Source: Azospirillum cavernae
GTDB lineage: Bacteria; Pseudomonadota; Alphaproteobacteria; Azospirillales; Azospirillaceae
DNA: 64,000 bases
Direction: 5' to 3'
NCBI RefSeq assembly: GCF_003590795.1
Contig: NZ_QYUL01000002.1
Span: 434,001 to 498,000, forward strand
Below the pieces are notes generated by a model. That model did no database searches and was not told where the DNA came from. It was given only the letters and a program-made list of their open reading frames with translations. The position numbers and the translations under genes are program-made. Position 1 is the stretch's first letter. Each line of letters starts with the position of its first letter. This document shows, piece by piece, positions 56,280-64,000 of this stretch.

Positions 56280-56518
56280 GGGGGGCTGATTTGGCGGGGT
56301 GTGGCCCTCCCTTTCGCGACATTGGTTCGGGTATCGAATCTACGCCATGCACATCCACCGGATGCGCGGAGATCTTGATCGTCACGGGTCTGTTGGCGAG
56401 ATGATCAACCAAGATAAGATAGAGAATAGTGTTTGCTGATTTTGGACGTTGTTGACCGCGCACTGCAAGTCGGTAGTCAAAATGTTCTGCCGATTGCACC
56501 TGCGTTGTCCAGTAATGG

Positions 56519-57247
56519 TTAGGGAGTTATGGTGTACCAATCTACCGAAGGGTCATTCTGGAACTGCCATCCGTCGATGGTTACAACCCCGCTGGCATCG
56601 AGCGTTACCGCTGCGGTCATTCTATCAATGGCGTTTGCACGAAACGCGTCGAGAAATTCATCCGGTTCGATACCGATCTGCTCTAGATCGGCAGTTGAAG
56701 GAATACGGTTCATTCTCATCGTTGCCACATGATCACTAAGATCCTGATCGTAATCCTCCTTAGTCTTAAGCATGGTCTTCCACACTTCGCCCAAAAGCTT
56801 CACGGGATTTTCGTCAAGATGCCGGAAAAGGGAGTCGATAACCGGAAACCCCTTGCTGATCGCAGCGCGTATCGCGGTTACAGATTCCGAGGTGTAATGA
56901 TGCTCGATGTCATTGCGGATTTTGTTCAGCGCGTTGAGCGCGCCAGGATCCAGCGGTATTCCAAAGGTGCGCGCTCGCTCACCAATCTCTTGAAAGTCAA
57001 TTGTCGTATGGCCGGATTGTCGCATCGCAATACCGCCAGCCCCATCAGGGACAGGCTTAATCTTGGCACCGATAACCAGAGCAGGATCTGCCTTAGGTGC
57101 AGCCCGAACCAGTGCTTCTTTTGCGAGCAGGAGGGTTCCCGCATATAAATTTCGAACCGCAGAGATATCGCGATCATGATCCTGTTGACGGAAATCTTCT
57201 ATTCCCATTCGAATGGACGCTATTGCGTTCTCAAACATTGATGACAC
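56519..57247 (-). CDS. Unknown protein with HEPN-like motif, AT-richer gene
   Basis: 242 residues from the GTG at 57247, chosen because GGAGGG lies at the proper distance; ATG 57238 is an alternative. Mostly helical N-terminal half with ALNKIRNDIEHHYTSESVTAIRAA, where RNDIEH fits the Rx4H signature of HEPN domains, many of which are RNases in defence or toxin-antitoxin systems. The C-terminal part ends in a small beta segment (AVTLDASGVVTIDGWQF). No cognate nucleotidyltransferase is adjacent. Codon use and G+C are lower than in neighbours, suggesting acquisition. Function cannot be stated. Confidence 0.7.
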   Translation of the reverse strand: MSSMFENAIASIRMGIEDFRQQDHDRDISAVRNLYAGTLLLAKEALVRAAPKADPALVIGAKIKPVPDGAGGIAMRQSGHTTIDFQEIGERARTFGIPLDPGALNALNKIRNDIEHHYTSESVTAIRAAISKGFPVIDSLFRHLDENPVKLLGEVWKTMLKTKEDYDQDLSDHVATMRMNRIPSTADLEQIGIEPDEFLDAFRANAIDRMTAAVTLDASGVVTIDGWQFQNDPSVDWYTITP

Positions 57248-57750
57248 TTTGTCCCTCCAAAGATTTTATCTTTTCGACGCAAAATCAGCCTCTCAAAAAT
57301 TGTCATACCGTCTTAATTGTGCGCAACTTTGCTCCAGAGGCTTTAGGAATTCACAATATCTCATTCTCGCGAAAAGCGAGCATGAGAAAATCATATGCTG
57401 GTTGGTTTGGAGTGACGAGATGGCGGTCGTTTTTGCCGATTTGCAAAAAGGATTTGCACTTGATCGTTAGGCAGGTATCCTGAACATCCGATCCTGATAT
57501 CCCTTGAGGGGTATCCACAGCAGATGGATAGATTGATCCATCGCGTTGCCCTATCCATGTAGAGGGTACGCATCAAACCCTGACTTCGGGGCTGGAGAGC
57601 CTTAAGTCGCCCTCTCTACGGGGAAAGGGGGAGAACGACTGTTGGTCGGCATCCAAGGTGGCGTCCTCCGCGCCCGCTTGATTCGCTATACCTAAGACAC
57701 GGCCGTAGCGCATGGGCTTATGGCGTGTGTCGTAGCGAAGGAACAAGTCG
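57248..57750. other. AT-richer spacer, no gene supported
   Basis: Low G+C around 57250-57480, then more mixed. Short open frames occur but lack family similarity. An 8-bp stem with a TTGA loop lies at 57496-57515 (one GU pair) without a T-tract. Possibly the promoter region of the HEPN-like gene plus decayed DNA. Confidence 0.4.
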
Positions 57751-57990
57751 TTGAAAAAATCTCGACGCAATGATGGCCCATCTCGTTCCAGTGGTATCTT
57801 ATTCGTTGCTTCGGCAGCGAAGCACCATACCCAAAGAGAACTTCGAGAGGAAGCGCAAATCTTTAAGAAGGGACGACTGATCAGAAAGCTATTGCCGAAT
57901 GCTCCAGAGATTGCACGCGATCTTTTAGAACAAGGACTCACTCACGCGGAGGTCGGCGCGAGGTTGGAGGCAATGGCAAGAGTCAGGTAA
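57751..57990 (+). CDS. Small unknown protein, TTG start
   Basis: 79 residues. TTG at 57751 is preceded by GAAGGAA at a good distance; an in-frame stop lies upstream. Very basic N-terminus (KKSRRNDGPSR), then a helical C-terminal half (REEAQIFKKGRLIRKLL, ARDLLEQGLTHAEVGARLEAMARVR) that could be a small helix-turn-helix or coiled segment. A strong terminator starts 7 bases after the stop codon, which supports it being a real gene. Family not recognised. Confidence 0.5.
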   Translation: MKKSRRNDGPSRSSGILFVASAAKHHTQRELREEAQIFKKGRLIRKLLPNAPEIARDLLEQGLTHAEVGARLEAMARVR

Positions 57991-57996
57991 CGAGAT

Positions 57997-58026
57997 GGGC
58001 GGCGCTTCGGTGCCGCCCTGTTTTTC
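57997..58026 (+). terminator. Rho-independent terminator with C(UUCG)G tetraloop
   Basis: Stem GGGCGGC (57997-58003) pairs with GCCGCCC (58012-58018), extended by a GU and a CG pair closing the exceptionally stable TTCG loop (58006-58009), followed by TGTTTTTCTTT. It is the best-formed terminator in the window and ends the small gene at 57751. The stretch 58027-58286 after it holds no gene I can support. Confidence 0.9.
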
Positions 58027-58286
58027 TTTCCTTGCCAGCATTGCGGTGTTCAAGAGAACGACGATATGCATTCAGCAGGAAGCCCACCTTTCGCGGCAGT
58101 GAGGCCGTCGGCACCCAGCCGGTGGCCTGCGCCATTTTCGGGGCATGGGGCCGCAGTTTTCAGCACATTGGCCAGGGATCTAGTGTTCCACTCCCATCCT
58201 TAAATTCCGAACAATCGGATCACTTTCGTGCCGTACCCCTTCCTCCGCGTCATCGGGGGAGGGCAGGCCGTTGCTGAGACTCTGGC

Positions 58287-61200
58287 TTACGCCGCCGTCC
58301 TTTCCCCGCCCGCGCGCAGCCGTTCCGTCAATTCTCGCCAGCGCGGTTCCACCGCCGCGACGGCGCGCTGTTTGACCGGGCCGAAGCCTCGGATGTCCAG
58401 CGGCAGGGCGGCAAGCTCCACGGCGAGCGGCAGGCGATCCGCCGTCAGGGTGGCGGCGATGTCGGCCACCGCCGCCTCATAGCGGGCGATCAGGGCGCGT
58501 TCCATCTTGCGTTCTTCCGTATGGCCGAACGGGTCGAAGACAGTGCCGCGCAGCCGTTTCAAGCGGGCCAACCCCCGGAAGACCGGCAGGATCCAGCGCC
58601 CGAACGCCATCTTGCGCGGTTCGCCCACCGCGTTGCGGGCGCGGGACAGCAGCGGCGGGGCGAGGTGGAAGACCGGGGTCCAATCGCCTTCAAAACGGTC
58701 GTGCAGGCTTTTGAGGAAATCGGGGTCGCCGTGCAGGCGGGCGACCTCGTATTCGTCCTTGTAGCTCATCAGGCTGAAGGCGGCGCGCGCCACCGCGTCG
58801 GCCAGCGCGGTGGAGGCGGGGGCGACGCGCGCCTCGGCCCGGCGGGCCTGTTCGACCAACGCCCGGTAACGCGCGGCGTAAGCGCGGTCCTGATAGGCGG
58901 TGAGGAAATCGGCGCGGCGTTCGATCAGGCTGGCCAGATCGGCGGCGGGCGGCTCCTCCGCCGCGCCCAGATCGGCCAAGGCGGCGGGCTGGTGGGCGGC
59001 GAGGCGGCCAAAGGCGAAGGCGCGCTGGTTGGCGGCGACGCCGGTTCCGTTCAGTTCGATGGCGCGGGTCAGCGCCTCCAGCCCAACCGGCAGCAGACCC
59101 TTTTGAAAGGCGTAGCCGAGCAGGAAGACGTTGGCGAGGATGCTGTCGCCGAACAGCGCGGCGACGCGGCGGTTGGCGTCCACCACCTCCACCCGATCCG
59201 GCCCGGCGGCGCGGCGCAGGGCGCGCAGCAGGGCGTCGGCGTCGGGCAATTTGGCGCCGTCGCGGGTGAAGGCCCCCGTCGGCGCGACATAGGCGTTGGC
59301 GATCACCCGCGTCCGCCCCAGCCGCACCGTGCGCAGCGCGTCGGGCGCGGCGGCGACCATGGTGTCGCAGGCCAGCACCAGTTGCGCCTGGGCCGGGTCG
59401 ATGCGGGCCTGATGCAGCCGCGCCGGATCGCGCGCCACCCGCAGGAAGCTGCACACCGCGCCGCCCTTTTGCGCGAAGCCCATGAAATCCAACACCGACG
59501 ACGCCTTGCCCTCCAGATGCGCGGCCATGGCGAGCAGCGCGCCGATGGTGACGATTCCGGTGCCGCCGACGCCGACGATCAGGATCTCCGCCGGGTCATC
59601 GGCGGCGACCCGCAAGGGGGTCGGCAAGGGGGGCGGCAGATCGGCCAGCGCGTCGGCGAAGCGGGCGGCGACCGCCGCCGGGTCGGGCTTGCGCAGACGC
59701 CCGCCCATCACCGAAACGAAGCTGGGGCAAAAGCCCTCGACGCAGGAATAATCTTTGTTGCAACTGGATTGGTCGATCTGGCGCTTGACGCCGAACTCGG
59801 TGGCTTTGGGCAGCACCGACAGGCAGTTCGATTTCTTCCCGCAATCGCCGCAGCCCTCGCACACCCGGTCGTTGATGACCAGACGGCGGGCGGGATCCTC
59901 CAGCGTGCCGCGCTTGCGGCGGCGGCGTTTTTCCGCCGCGCAGGTCTGTTCATAGATCAACGCGGTGACGCCGGGAATCTCCCGCAATTCGCGCTGCACG
60001 GCGTCGAGATCGTCGCGGTGATGGATGGTGGTGAAGGGGGCGAGGCCGGAGCGTGGGCCGTATTGTTCCGGCGCGTCGCTGACCAGGGCGATGCGGGTCA
60101 CGCCCTCCGCGCTCAATTGCCGGGTGATGGCGTCCACGGAAATCGGCCCGTCCACCGGCTGGCCGCCGGTCATGGCGACGGCGTCGTTGAACAGGATTTT
60201 GTAGGTGATGTTGATGTTGGCGGCGACCGCCTGCCGGATCGCCAGACTGCCGGAATGGAAATAGGTGCCTTCGCCCAGATTTTGAAAGATGTGCGGGCGG
60301 GTGGAGAAGGGCGCCTGCCCGACCCAGCTTACCCCCTCGCCCCCCATCTGGGCGAGGCCGACGGTGTCGCGGTCCATCCAGGAGGCCATGAAATGGCAGC
60401 CGATCCCGGCCAACGCCTTGCTGCCCTCCGGCACCTTGGTCGATGTGTTGTGCGGGCAGCCTGAGCAGAAATAGGGGGTGCGGATGGCGGGCGGCTTGGC
60501 GATGGTTTCGGCGGGCAGGAGGGAGGCCAAGCGGTCGGTCGCATGGCCGACGAAGGGATGGTCGGGGAAACGGCGGCGCAGCCGTTCGACCAGCGCCTTG
60601 GCGACGATCCAGGGGCGAAGCTCGCCGGTGGCGGGCAGCAGCGGCGCGCCCAACTCGTCGGTTTTGCCGACCAGCGCGCGCGGGCGCTCGCCGTCGGGCA
60701 GATGGTAGAGCAGATCCTTGAGCTGCCCTTCGACCAGCGGGGCCTTTTCCTCGACCACCAGAATTTCCTCGGCCCCGCGCGCGAAGGCCAGAGCGCCGTC
60801 CGGCTCCAGCGGCCAGGACAGGCCGATCTTGTGAACCGACAGGCCGATCTCCGCCGCCTCCGCGTCGCCGATCCCCAGCAGGCGCAGGGCTTCCATCAGG
60901 TCGAGATGGGCCTTGCCGGTGGTGACGACGCGCAGCCAGCCGCCCCGGCCCAGCACCGTCCGGTCGATGCGGTTGACGCGGGCGAAGGCCTTGACCGCCG
61001 CGATCTTGGCGGCCAAACGCTCCTCGATCCGCAGGCTGGGCAGGTCGGGCCAGCGGCAATGCAGGCCGCCCGGCGGCGGGGTGAAGTCAACCGGGGCGAA
61101 CGCGGCGTCGAGCGGGGGAAGCTGGACGGTCGCCCCGCTCTCCACGCTTTCGGAAATCGCCTTGAAGCCGACCCAGCAGCCGGAAAAGCGCGACAGGGCG

Positions 61201-61802
61201 TAGCCATAGAGGCCGAAATCAAGATACTCGCGCACGCCTGACGGGTTGAGAACCGGCATCGACCAGGCGACCATCGCCAGATCGCTTTGGTGCGGCATGC
61301 TCGACGACACGCAACCGTGATCGTCCCCGGCGATGGCCAGCACGCCGCCGCGTGGGGAGGTTCCATAGGCGTTGGCGTGCTTCAGCACGTCGCCCGCCCG
61401 GTCCACCCCCGGCCCCTTGCCGTACCACAGGCCGAACACGCCATCGACGGTCGCCTCGCCGGAGGATTCCACCCGCTGGCTGCCCATCACGGCGGTGGCC
61501 CCCAGATCCTCGTTGACGCCGGGAACGAAGGTGATGGCGCGGCGGTCGAGATGCGGACGCGCCTGCCACAGCGCCATGTCCAGCCCGCCAAGCGGCGAGC
61601 CGCGATAGCCGCTGACGAATCCGGCGGTGTTCAGCCCGGCCCGCTGGTCGCGGTCGCGCTGAAGCAACAGCAGGCGCACCAGCGCCTGCGTGCCGGTCAG
61701 GAACACTTGCCCTTGCGCGCGGGTGTAACGGTCGTCCAGGCGATAGCTCTGGTCGATGCGCGCCGGTTCGTCCCACAGGCCGCCGCCCGCCATGCCGTCC
61801 AT
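58287..61802 (-). CDS. Indolepyruvate ferredoxin oxidoreductase, fused form
   Basis: 1171 residues, ATG 61802 with GAGGGA upstream. Single-chain 2-oxoacid:ferredoxin oxidoreductase converting aryl-pyruvates (from Trp, Phe, Tyr) to aryl-acetyl-CoA. N-terminal ThDP-type alpha part (TAGFVSGYRGSPLGGLDMAL, FVPGVNEDLGATAVMGSQ), middle domain with GCHFMASWMDRDTVGLAQMGGEG (ThDP pocket), a Cys cluster VCEGCGDCGKKSNC plus SSCNKDYSCVEGFCPS for iron-sulfur, and the gamma-type domain VGVGGTGIVTIGALLAMAAHLEG. Stand-alone gene; no separate IorB is adjacent, as expected for the fused type. Confidence 0.93.
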   Translation of the reverse strand: MDGMAGGGLWDEPARIDQSYRLDDRYTRAQGQVFLTGTQALVRLLLLQRDRDQRAGLNTAGFVSGYRGSPLGGLDMALWQARPHLDRRAITFVPGVNEDLGATAVMGSQRVESSGEATVDGVFGLWYGKGPGVDRAGDVLKHANAYGTSPRGGVLAIAGDDHGCVSSSMPHQSDLAMVAWSMPVLNPSGVREYLDFGLYGYALSRFSGCWVGFKAISESVESGATVQLPPLDAAFAPVDFTPPPGGLHCRWPDLPSLRIEERLAAKIAAVKAFARVNRIDRTVLGRGGWLRVVTTGKAHLDLMEALRLLGIGDAEAAEIGLSVHKIGLSWPLEPDGALAFARGAEEILVVEEKAPLVEGQLKDLLYHLPDGERPRALVGKTDELGAPLLPATGELRPWIVAKALVERLRRRFPDHPFVGHATDRLASLLPAETIAKPPAIRTPYFCSGCPHNTSTKVPEGSKALAGIGCHFMASWMDRDTVGLAQMGGEGVSWVGQAPFSTRPHIFQNLGEGTYFHSGSLAIRQAVAANINITYKILFNDAVAMTGGQPVDGPISVDAITRQLSAEGVTRIALVSDAPEQYGPRSGLAPFTTIHHRDDLDAVQRELREIPGVTALIYEQTCAAEKRRRRKRGTLEDPARRLVINDRVCEGCGDCGKKSNCLSVLPKATEFGVKRQIDQSSCNKDYSCVEGFCPSFVSVMGGRLRKPDPAAVAARFADALADLPPPLPTPLRVAADDPAEILIVGVGGTGIVTIGALLAMAAHLEGKASSVLDFMGFAQKGGAVCSFLRVARDPARLHQARIDPAQAQLVLACDTMVAAAPDALRTVRLGRTRVIANAYVAPTGAFTRDGAKLPDADALLRALRRAAGPDRVEVVDANRRVAALFGDSILANVFLLGYAFQKGLLPVGLEALTRAIELNGTGVAANQRAFAFGRLAAHQPAALADLGAAEEPPAADLASLIERRADFLTAYQDRAYAARYRALVEQARRAEARVAPASTALADAVARAAFSLMSYKDEYEVARLHGDPDFLKSLHDRFEGDWTPVFHLAPPLLSRARNAVGEPRKMAFGRWILPVFRGLARLKRLRGTVFDPFGHTEERKMERALIARYEAAVADIAATLTADRLPLAVELAALPLDIRGFGPVKQRAVAAVEPRWRELTERLRAGGERTAA

Positions 61803-61966
61803 GTCTCGTCCCTCGGTTCTTTGGTGCGTTGAACCGAGTGTGCGCCGAACCCGCGCGAAGGATTGTGCGCGTTGGGTCCGGGTTGGGGGTCATCTGGGCA
61901 TGGCGATGCGGATTGTTGGCAAGGTGCGCAAAAATCATGCGCGCTTCGGCGTGCGGCGCGAGAGGT

Positions 61967-63307
61967 CTACTCCGGATTGTGGGATCGGCGGATCAGATCG
62001 GCGTACCAGCGCGCCGACTCCTTGGGGATGCGGGCCTGCGTCGCGTAATCGACGCGGACGATGCCGAACCGGGTGCCGTAACCGCCGCCCCATTCAAAAT
62101 TGTCCAGCAGCGACCACACGAAGTAACCGCGCACGTCGGCCCCCTCCGCCCGCGCTTGGCCCATCATGCCGACGCAGTCGCGCAGATAGGCGACGCGCTT
62201 GTCGTCGATCACCCGCCCGTCGGCGTCGGGCGTCTCGTCGGCCTTCGTGCCAAAGCCGTTTTCCGTCACGTAGATCGGCAGCCGGTAACGCTTGGTCAGA
62301 TCCAGCAGAACCTCGCGGAAGGCGCTGGGGTCATAGGGCCAACCGACGTCGGTGCGCGGCATTTCGGGTGGCGGGGAGCCAAAGCCAAAGCCCCAAATCA
62401 GGCTGTCGTCCTTGCGGCCATAGACCGGGGCGTAATGGTTCAACCCGAACCAATCGACCGGGCGGGCGATGCGCGCCATGTCGCCGGGCTGGACGTAGGG
62501 TTCGATGGCGGCGGCTATGCGCGGCGGGTAATGGGCGCGCAGTTGCGGATCGGGGAAGGCCCAATTCCAATGCTCGTCGAACAGGGCGGCGGCCTCGACA
62601 TCCTCCGGCTGGTCGGTTTCTGGGCGCATCGGCTGGACGCTGTGCACCGCGCCGATGGAGGCGTTGGGAACCAGCGCGCGCAGCGTGTCCACCGCCGCGC
62701 CATGGGCGAGGTTGACGTGATGGATGACCTTCAGATGGACCGCCCGGTCGGCGATGCTGGGCGCGCCCCAGCCAAAGGCGTAGCCGAACAGGGTGAAGAC
62801 GGAAAACTCGTTCACCGTCGCCCAGCGCTTCACCCGGTCGCCGTAGCGCTTGGCGCAGAGCGCGGCGTAATCGGCGAACCAGCCGACGCTGTCGCGGTTC
62901 GACCAGCCGCCCAAATCCTGCAAAGCCTGCGGGAAATCCCAGTGATAGAGGCAGAGCCAGGGTTCGATTTTGGATTCCAGCAAGCGGTCGATCAGCCGGT
63001 CGTAAAAATCCAACCCCTTCTCGTTGGGCGCGCCGCGCCCGCGCGGCAGCACGCGCGGCCAGGACACCGAAAAGCGGTAGGCGTCCAGCCCCAACCCGGC
63101 CATCAGTGCGACGTCGTCGGCGTAACGATGGTAATGGTCGCACGCGACGTCGCCATTCTCGCCATTGTCCACCCGGCCTTTCAGGTTGCAAAAGCTGTCC
63201 CAGACGCTGGGCGCGCGGCCATCCTCCCGCGCCGCGCCTTCGACCTGATAGGCGGAGGTTGAGGCCCCCCACAGGAAATCTTTGGGAAAGGCTGGGCTGT
63301 CGGTCAT
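61967..63307 (-). CDS. GH1 family beta-glucosidase (copy 2)
   Basis: 446 residues, GH1 TIM barrel with no signal peptide. Closely parallels copy 1 at 37756-39084: FLWGASTSAYQVEGAA, acid/base segment RWATVNEFSVFTL (again NEF, not NEP), nucleophile PIYVTENGFGT, and GYFVWSLLDNFEW. The two share long identical runs such as GLDFYDRLIDRLL and DYAALCAKRYGDRVKRW, so they are paralogues about 23 kb apart rather than unrelated family members. Substrate preference may differ between them. GGAAGGCG precedes the start. Confidence 0.94.
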   Translation of the reverse strand: MTDSPAFPKDFLWGASTSAYQVEGAAREDGRAPSVWDSFCNLKGRVDNGENGDVACDHYHRYADDVALMAGLGLDAYRFSVSWPRVLPRGRGAPNEKGLDFYDRLIDRLLESKIEPWLCLYHWDFPQALQDLGGWSNRDSVGWFADYAALCAKRYGDRVKRWATVNEFSVFTLFGYAFGWGAPSIADRAVHLKVIHHVNLAHGAAVDTLRALVPNASIGAVHSVQPMRPETDQPEDVEAAALFDEHWNWAFPDPQLRAHYPPRIAAAIEPYVQPGDMARIARPVDWFGLNHYAPVYGRKDDSLIWGFGFGSPPPEMPRTDVGWPYDPSAFREVLLDLTKRYRLPIYVTENGFGTKADETPDADGRVIDDKRVAYLRDCVGMMGQARAEGADVRGYFVWSLLDNFEWGGGYGTRFGIVRVDYATQARIPKESARWYADLIRRSHNPE

Positions 63308-63389
63308 GGCGGAACGCCTTCCAGGGTAATGTCGCCCTGCCAGCCTACCCGTTTCCCGGTTGGAGGGAAGGGGCTGAAAGGTCGCTGCC

Positions 63390-64000
63390 TCAATCGGCCA
63401 GGATCGCCGCGATCAGCAGCCCGGCGGCGCGCTCCACCTCCTCCGCCATGGTGGTTCGGCCCAGACCGAAGCGCAAGGTCGCGTGCGCCTCCTCCACCGA
63501 CCGCCCCATCGCCAGCAGGACGTGCGACGGCTCCGCCGCGTCGCTGTGGCAAGCCGATCCGGTGGACAGGGCCAGATCGGGCAGGCCGAGCAACAGATCG
63601 GCGGCGTCCAGGCCGGGCAGGGTGACGCTCAGGCAACCCGGCAGCCCGTCCGGCGGGCTGTTGCGGCGCAGCCTCGGCAAGGCGGCGGACAGGAGGAACC
63701 ACAGCCGTTCGCGCAACCCGGCGATCCGCCGGGAGTCCTCCGCCGCGCGGTCGCGGGCCAAGCGGCAGGCCGCGCCCAACCCGACGCAGAGCGCCGTCGG
63801 CAGCGTGCCGGGGCGCAAGCCCCGCTGTTGCCCGCCCCCCGCCGACGGCGGGCGCAGCGCTGCCCCGTCGCGCGCCGCCAACGCCCCGATCCCCATCGGG
63901 CCGCCCAGCTTGTGGCCGGACAGGCTGAGAAAATCCAGGCCAAGCCCATCCATCGACAACCCGCCGCCGCCCGCCGCTTGGGTCGCGTCGCTGTGGATCA
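63390..64000 (-). CDS. Cysteine desulfurase, C-terminal part (5' end outside window)
   Basis: PLP enzyme of the NifS/IscS class supplying sulfur for Fe-S clusters or other cofactors. The frame stays open to the right edge (IHSDATQAAGGGG before LSMDGLG), so the N-terminal half is missing and 203 residues are visible. Seen: PLP lysine context FLSLSGHKLGGPMGIGAL and the active-site cysteine STGSACHSDAAEPS, with GLRPGTLPTALCVGLGAA. Stand-alone here; the flanking scaffold genes, if any, lie outside the window. Confidence 0.93.
   Translation of the reverse strand, partial: IHSDATQAAGGGGLSMDGLGLDFLSLSGHKLGGPMGIGALAARDGAALRPPSAGGGQQRGLRPGTLPTALCVGLGAACRLARDRAAEDSRRIAGLRERLWFLLSAALPRLRRNSPPDGLPGCLSVTLPGLDAADLLLGLPDLALSTGSACHSDAAEPSHVLLAMGRSVEEAHATLRFGLGRTTMAEEVERAAGLLIAAILAD

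Noticed and set aside
55942..56499. Minus-strand frame reaching past pqqE, possibly a transposase remnant
   Set aside because: Most of it is the complement of pqqE; the remaining ~70 codons show no motif I can name.
57097..57483. Plus-strand frame over the start of the HEPN-like gene
   Set aside because: It overlaps the better supported minus-strand gene, has no family features and no good initiation site.

Overview
The window is high-GC DNA (roughly two thirds G+C by eye), densely coded, with many ATGA/TGATG gene overlaps. It contains PQQ-dependent alcohol oxidation genes, xanthine dehydrogenase, a fused indolepyruvate:ferredoxin oxidoreductase and two-partner secretion. Together these suggest a metabolically versatile alphaproteobacterium, probably Rhodospirillales-like. 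That placement is an inference from gene content; no rRNA or marker gene is present.

Layout. 1-9.1 kb holds catabolism and sensing: a 5'-truncated acyl-CoA dehydrogenase, an amino-acid-type binding protein, a chemoreceptor, glycerate 2-kinase, a 2,4-dienoyl-CoA reductase-like flavoenzyme behind a LiuR-like palindrome, an orphan phage-tail-assembly-like gene and an Lrp regulator. 9.1-11.8 kb is a coupled iclR-dgoK-dgoA operon for 2-keto-3-deoxygalactonate. 11.8-18 kb has a solitary double ATPase of ECF type, then xdhABC. 18-22.3 kb is a ThDP enzyme plus aldehyde dehydrogenase pair with a divergent LysR regulator. phoU follows, without pst genes.

23.4-35.0 kb is the most unusual locus: four tightly packed genes encoding a secreted protein of unknown function, a CHASE2-adenylate cyclase, a TpsB outer-membrane transporter and a 2334-residue TpsA-type exoprotein. 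The exoprotein ends in a caspase-like domain with an apparently intact His/Cys dyad. I read it as a candidate two-partner-secreted caspase with an associated cAMP sensor.

35.2-39.5 kb holds an Rrf2/flavoprotein/methyltransferase operon, a gene-poor scar, a GH1 glucosidase, an acyl-carrier-like small protein and a tandem hairpin element whose two six-base loops are complementary. 39.8-56.3 kb is a nearly complete PQQ alcohol-oxidation region. It has an ABC system with beta-propeller and binding protein on the minus strand. On the plus strand are a second binding protein, a SoxYZ-like carrier, a metallo-hydrolase-fold protein, a quinoprotein dehydrogenase with the lanthanide marker aspartate, cytochrome c550, a cache protein, a second ABC importer, a CxxxCW protein and pqqABCDE.

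56.5-58.0 kb is an AT-richer island with a HEPN-motif protein, a small TTG-start gene and a strong UUCG-loop terminator. The window closes with indolepyruvate ferredoxin oxidoreductase, a second GH1 glucosidase paralogous to the first, and the 3' part of a cysteine desulfurase gene. No rRNA, tRNA, CRISPR array or intact insertion sequence was recognised.
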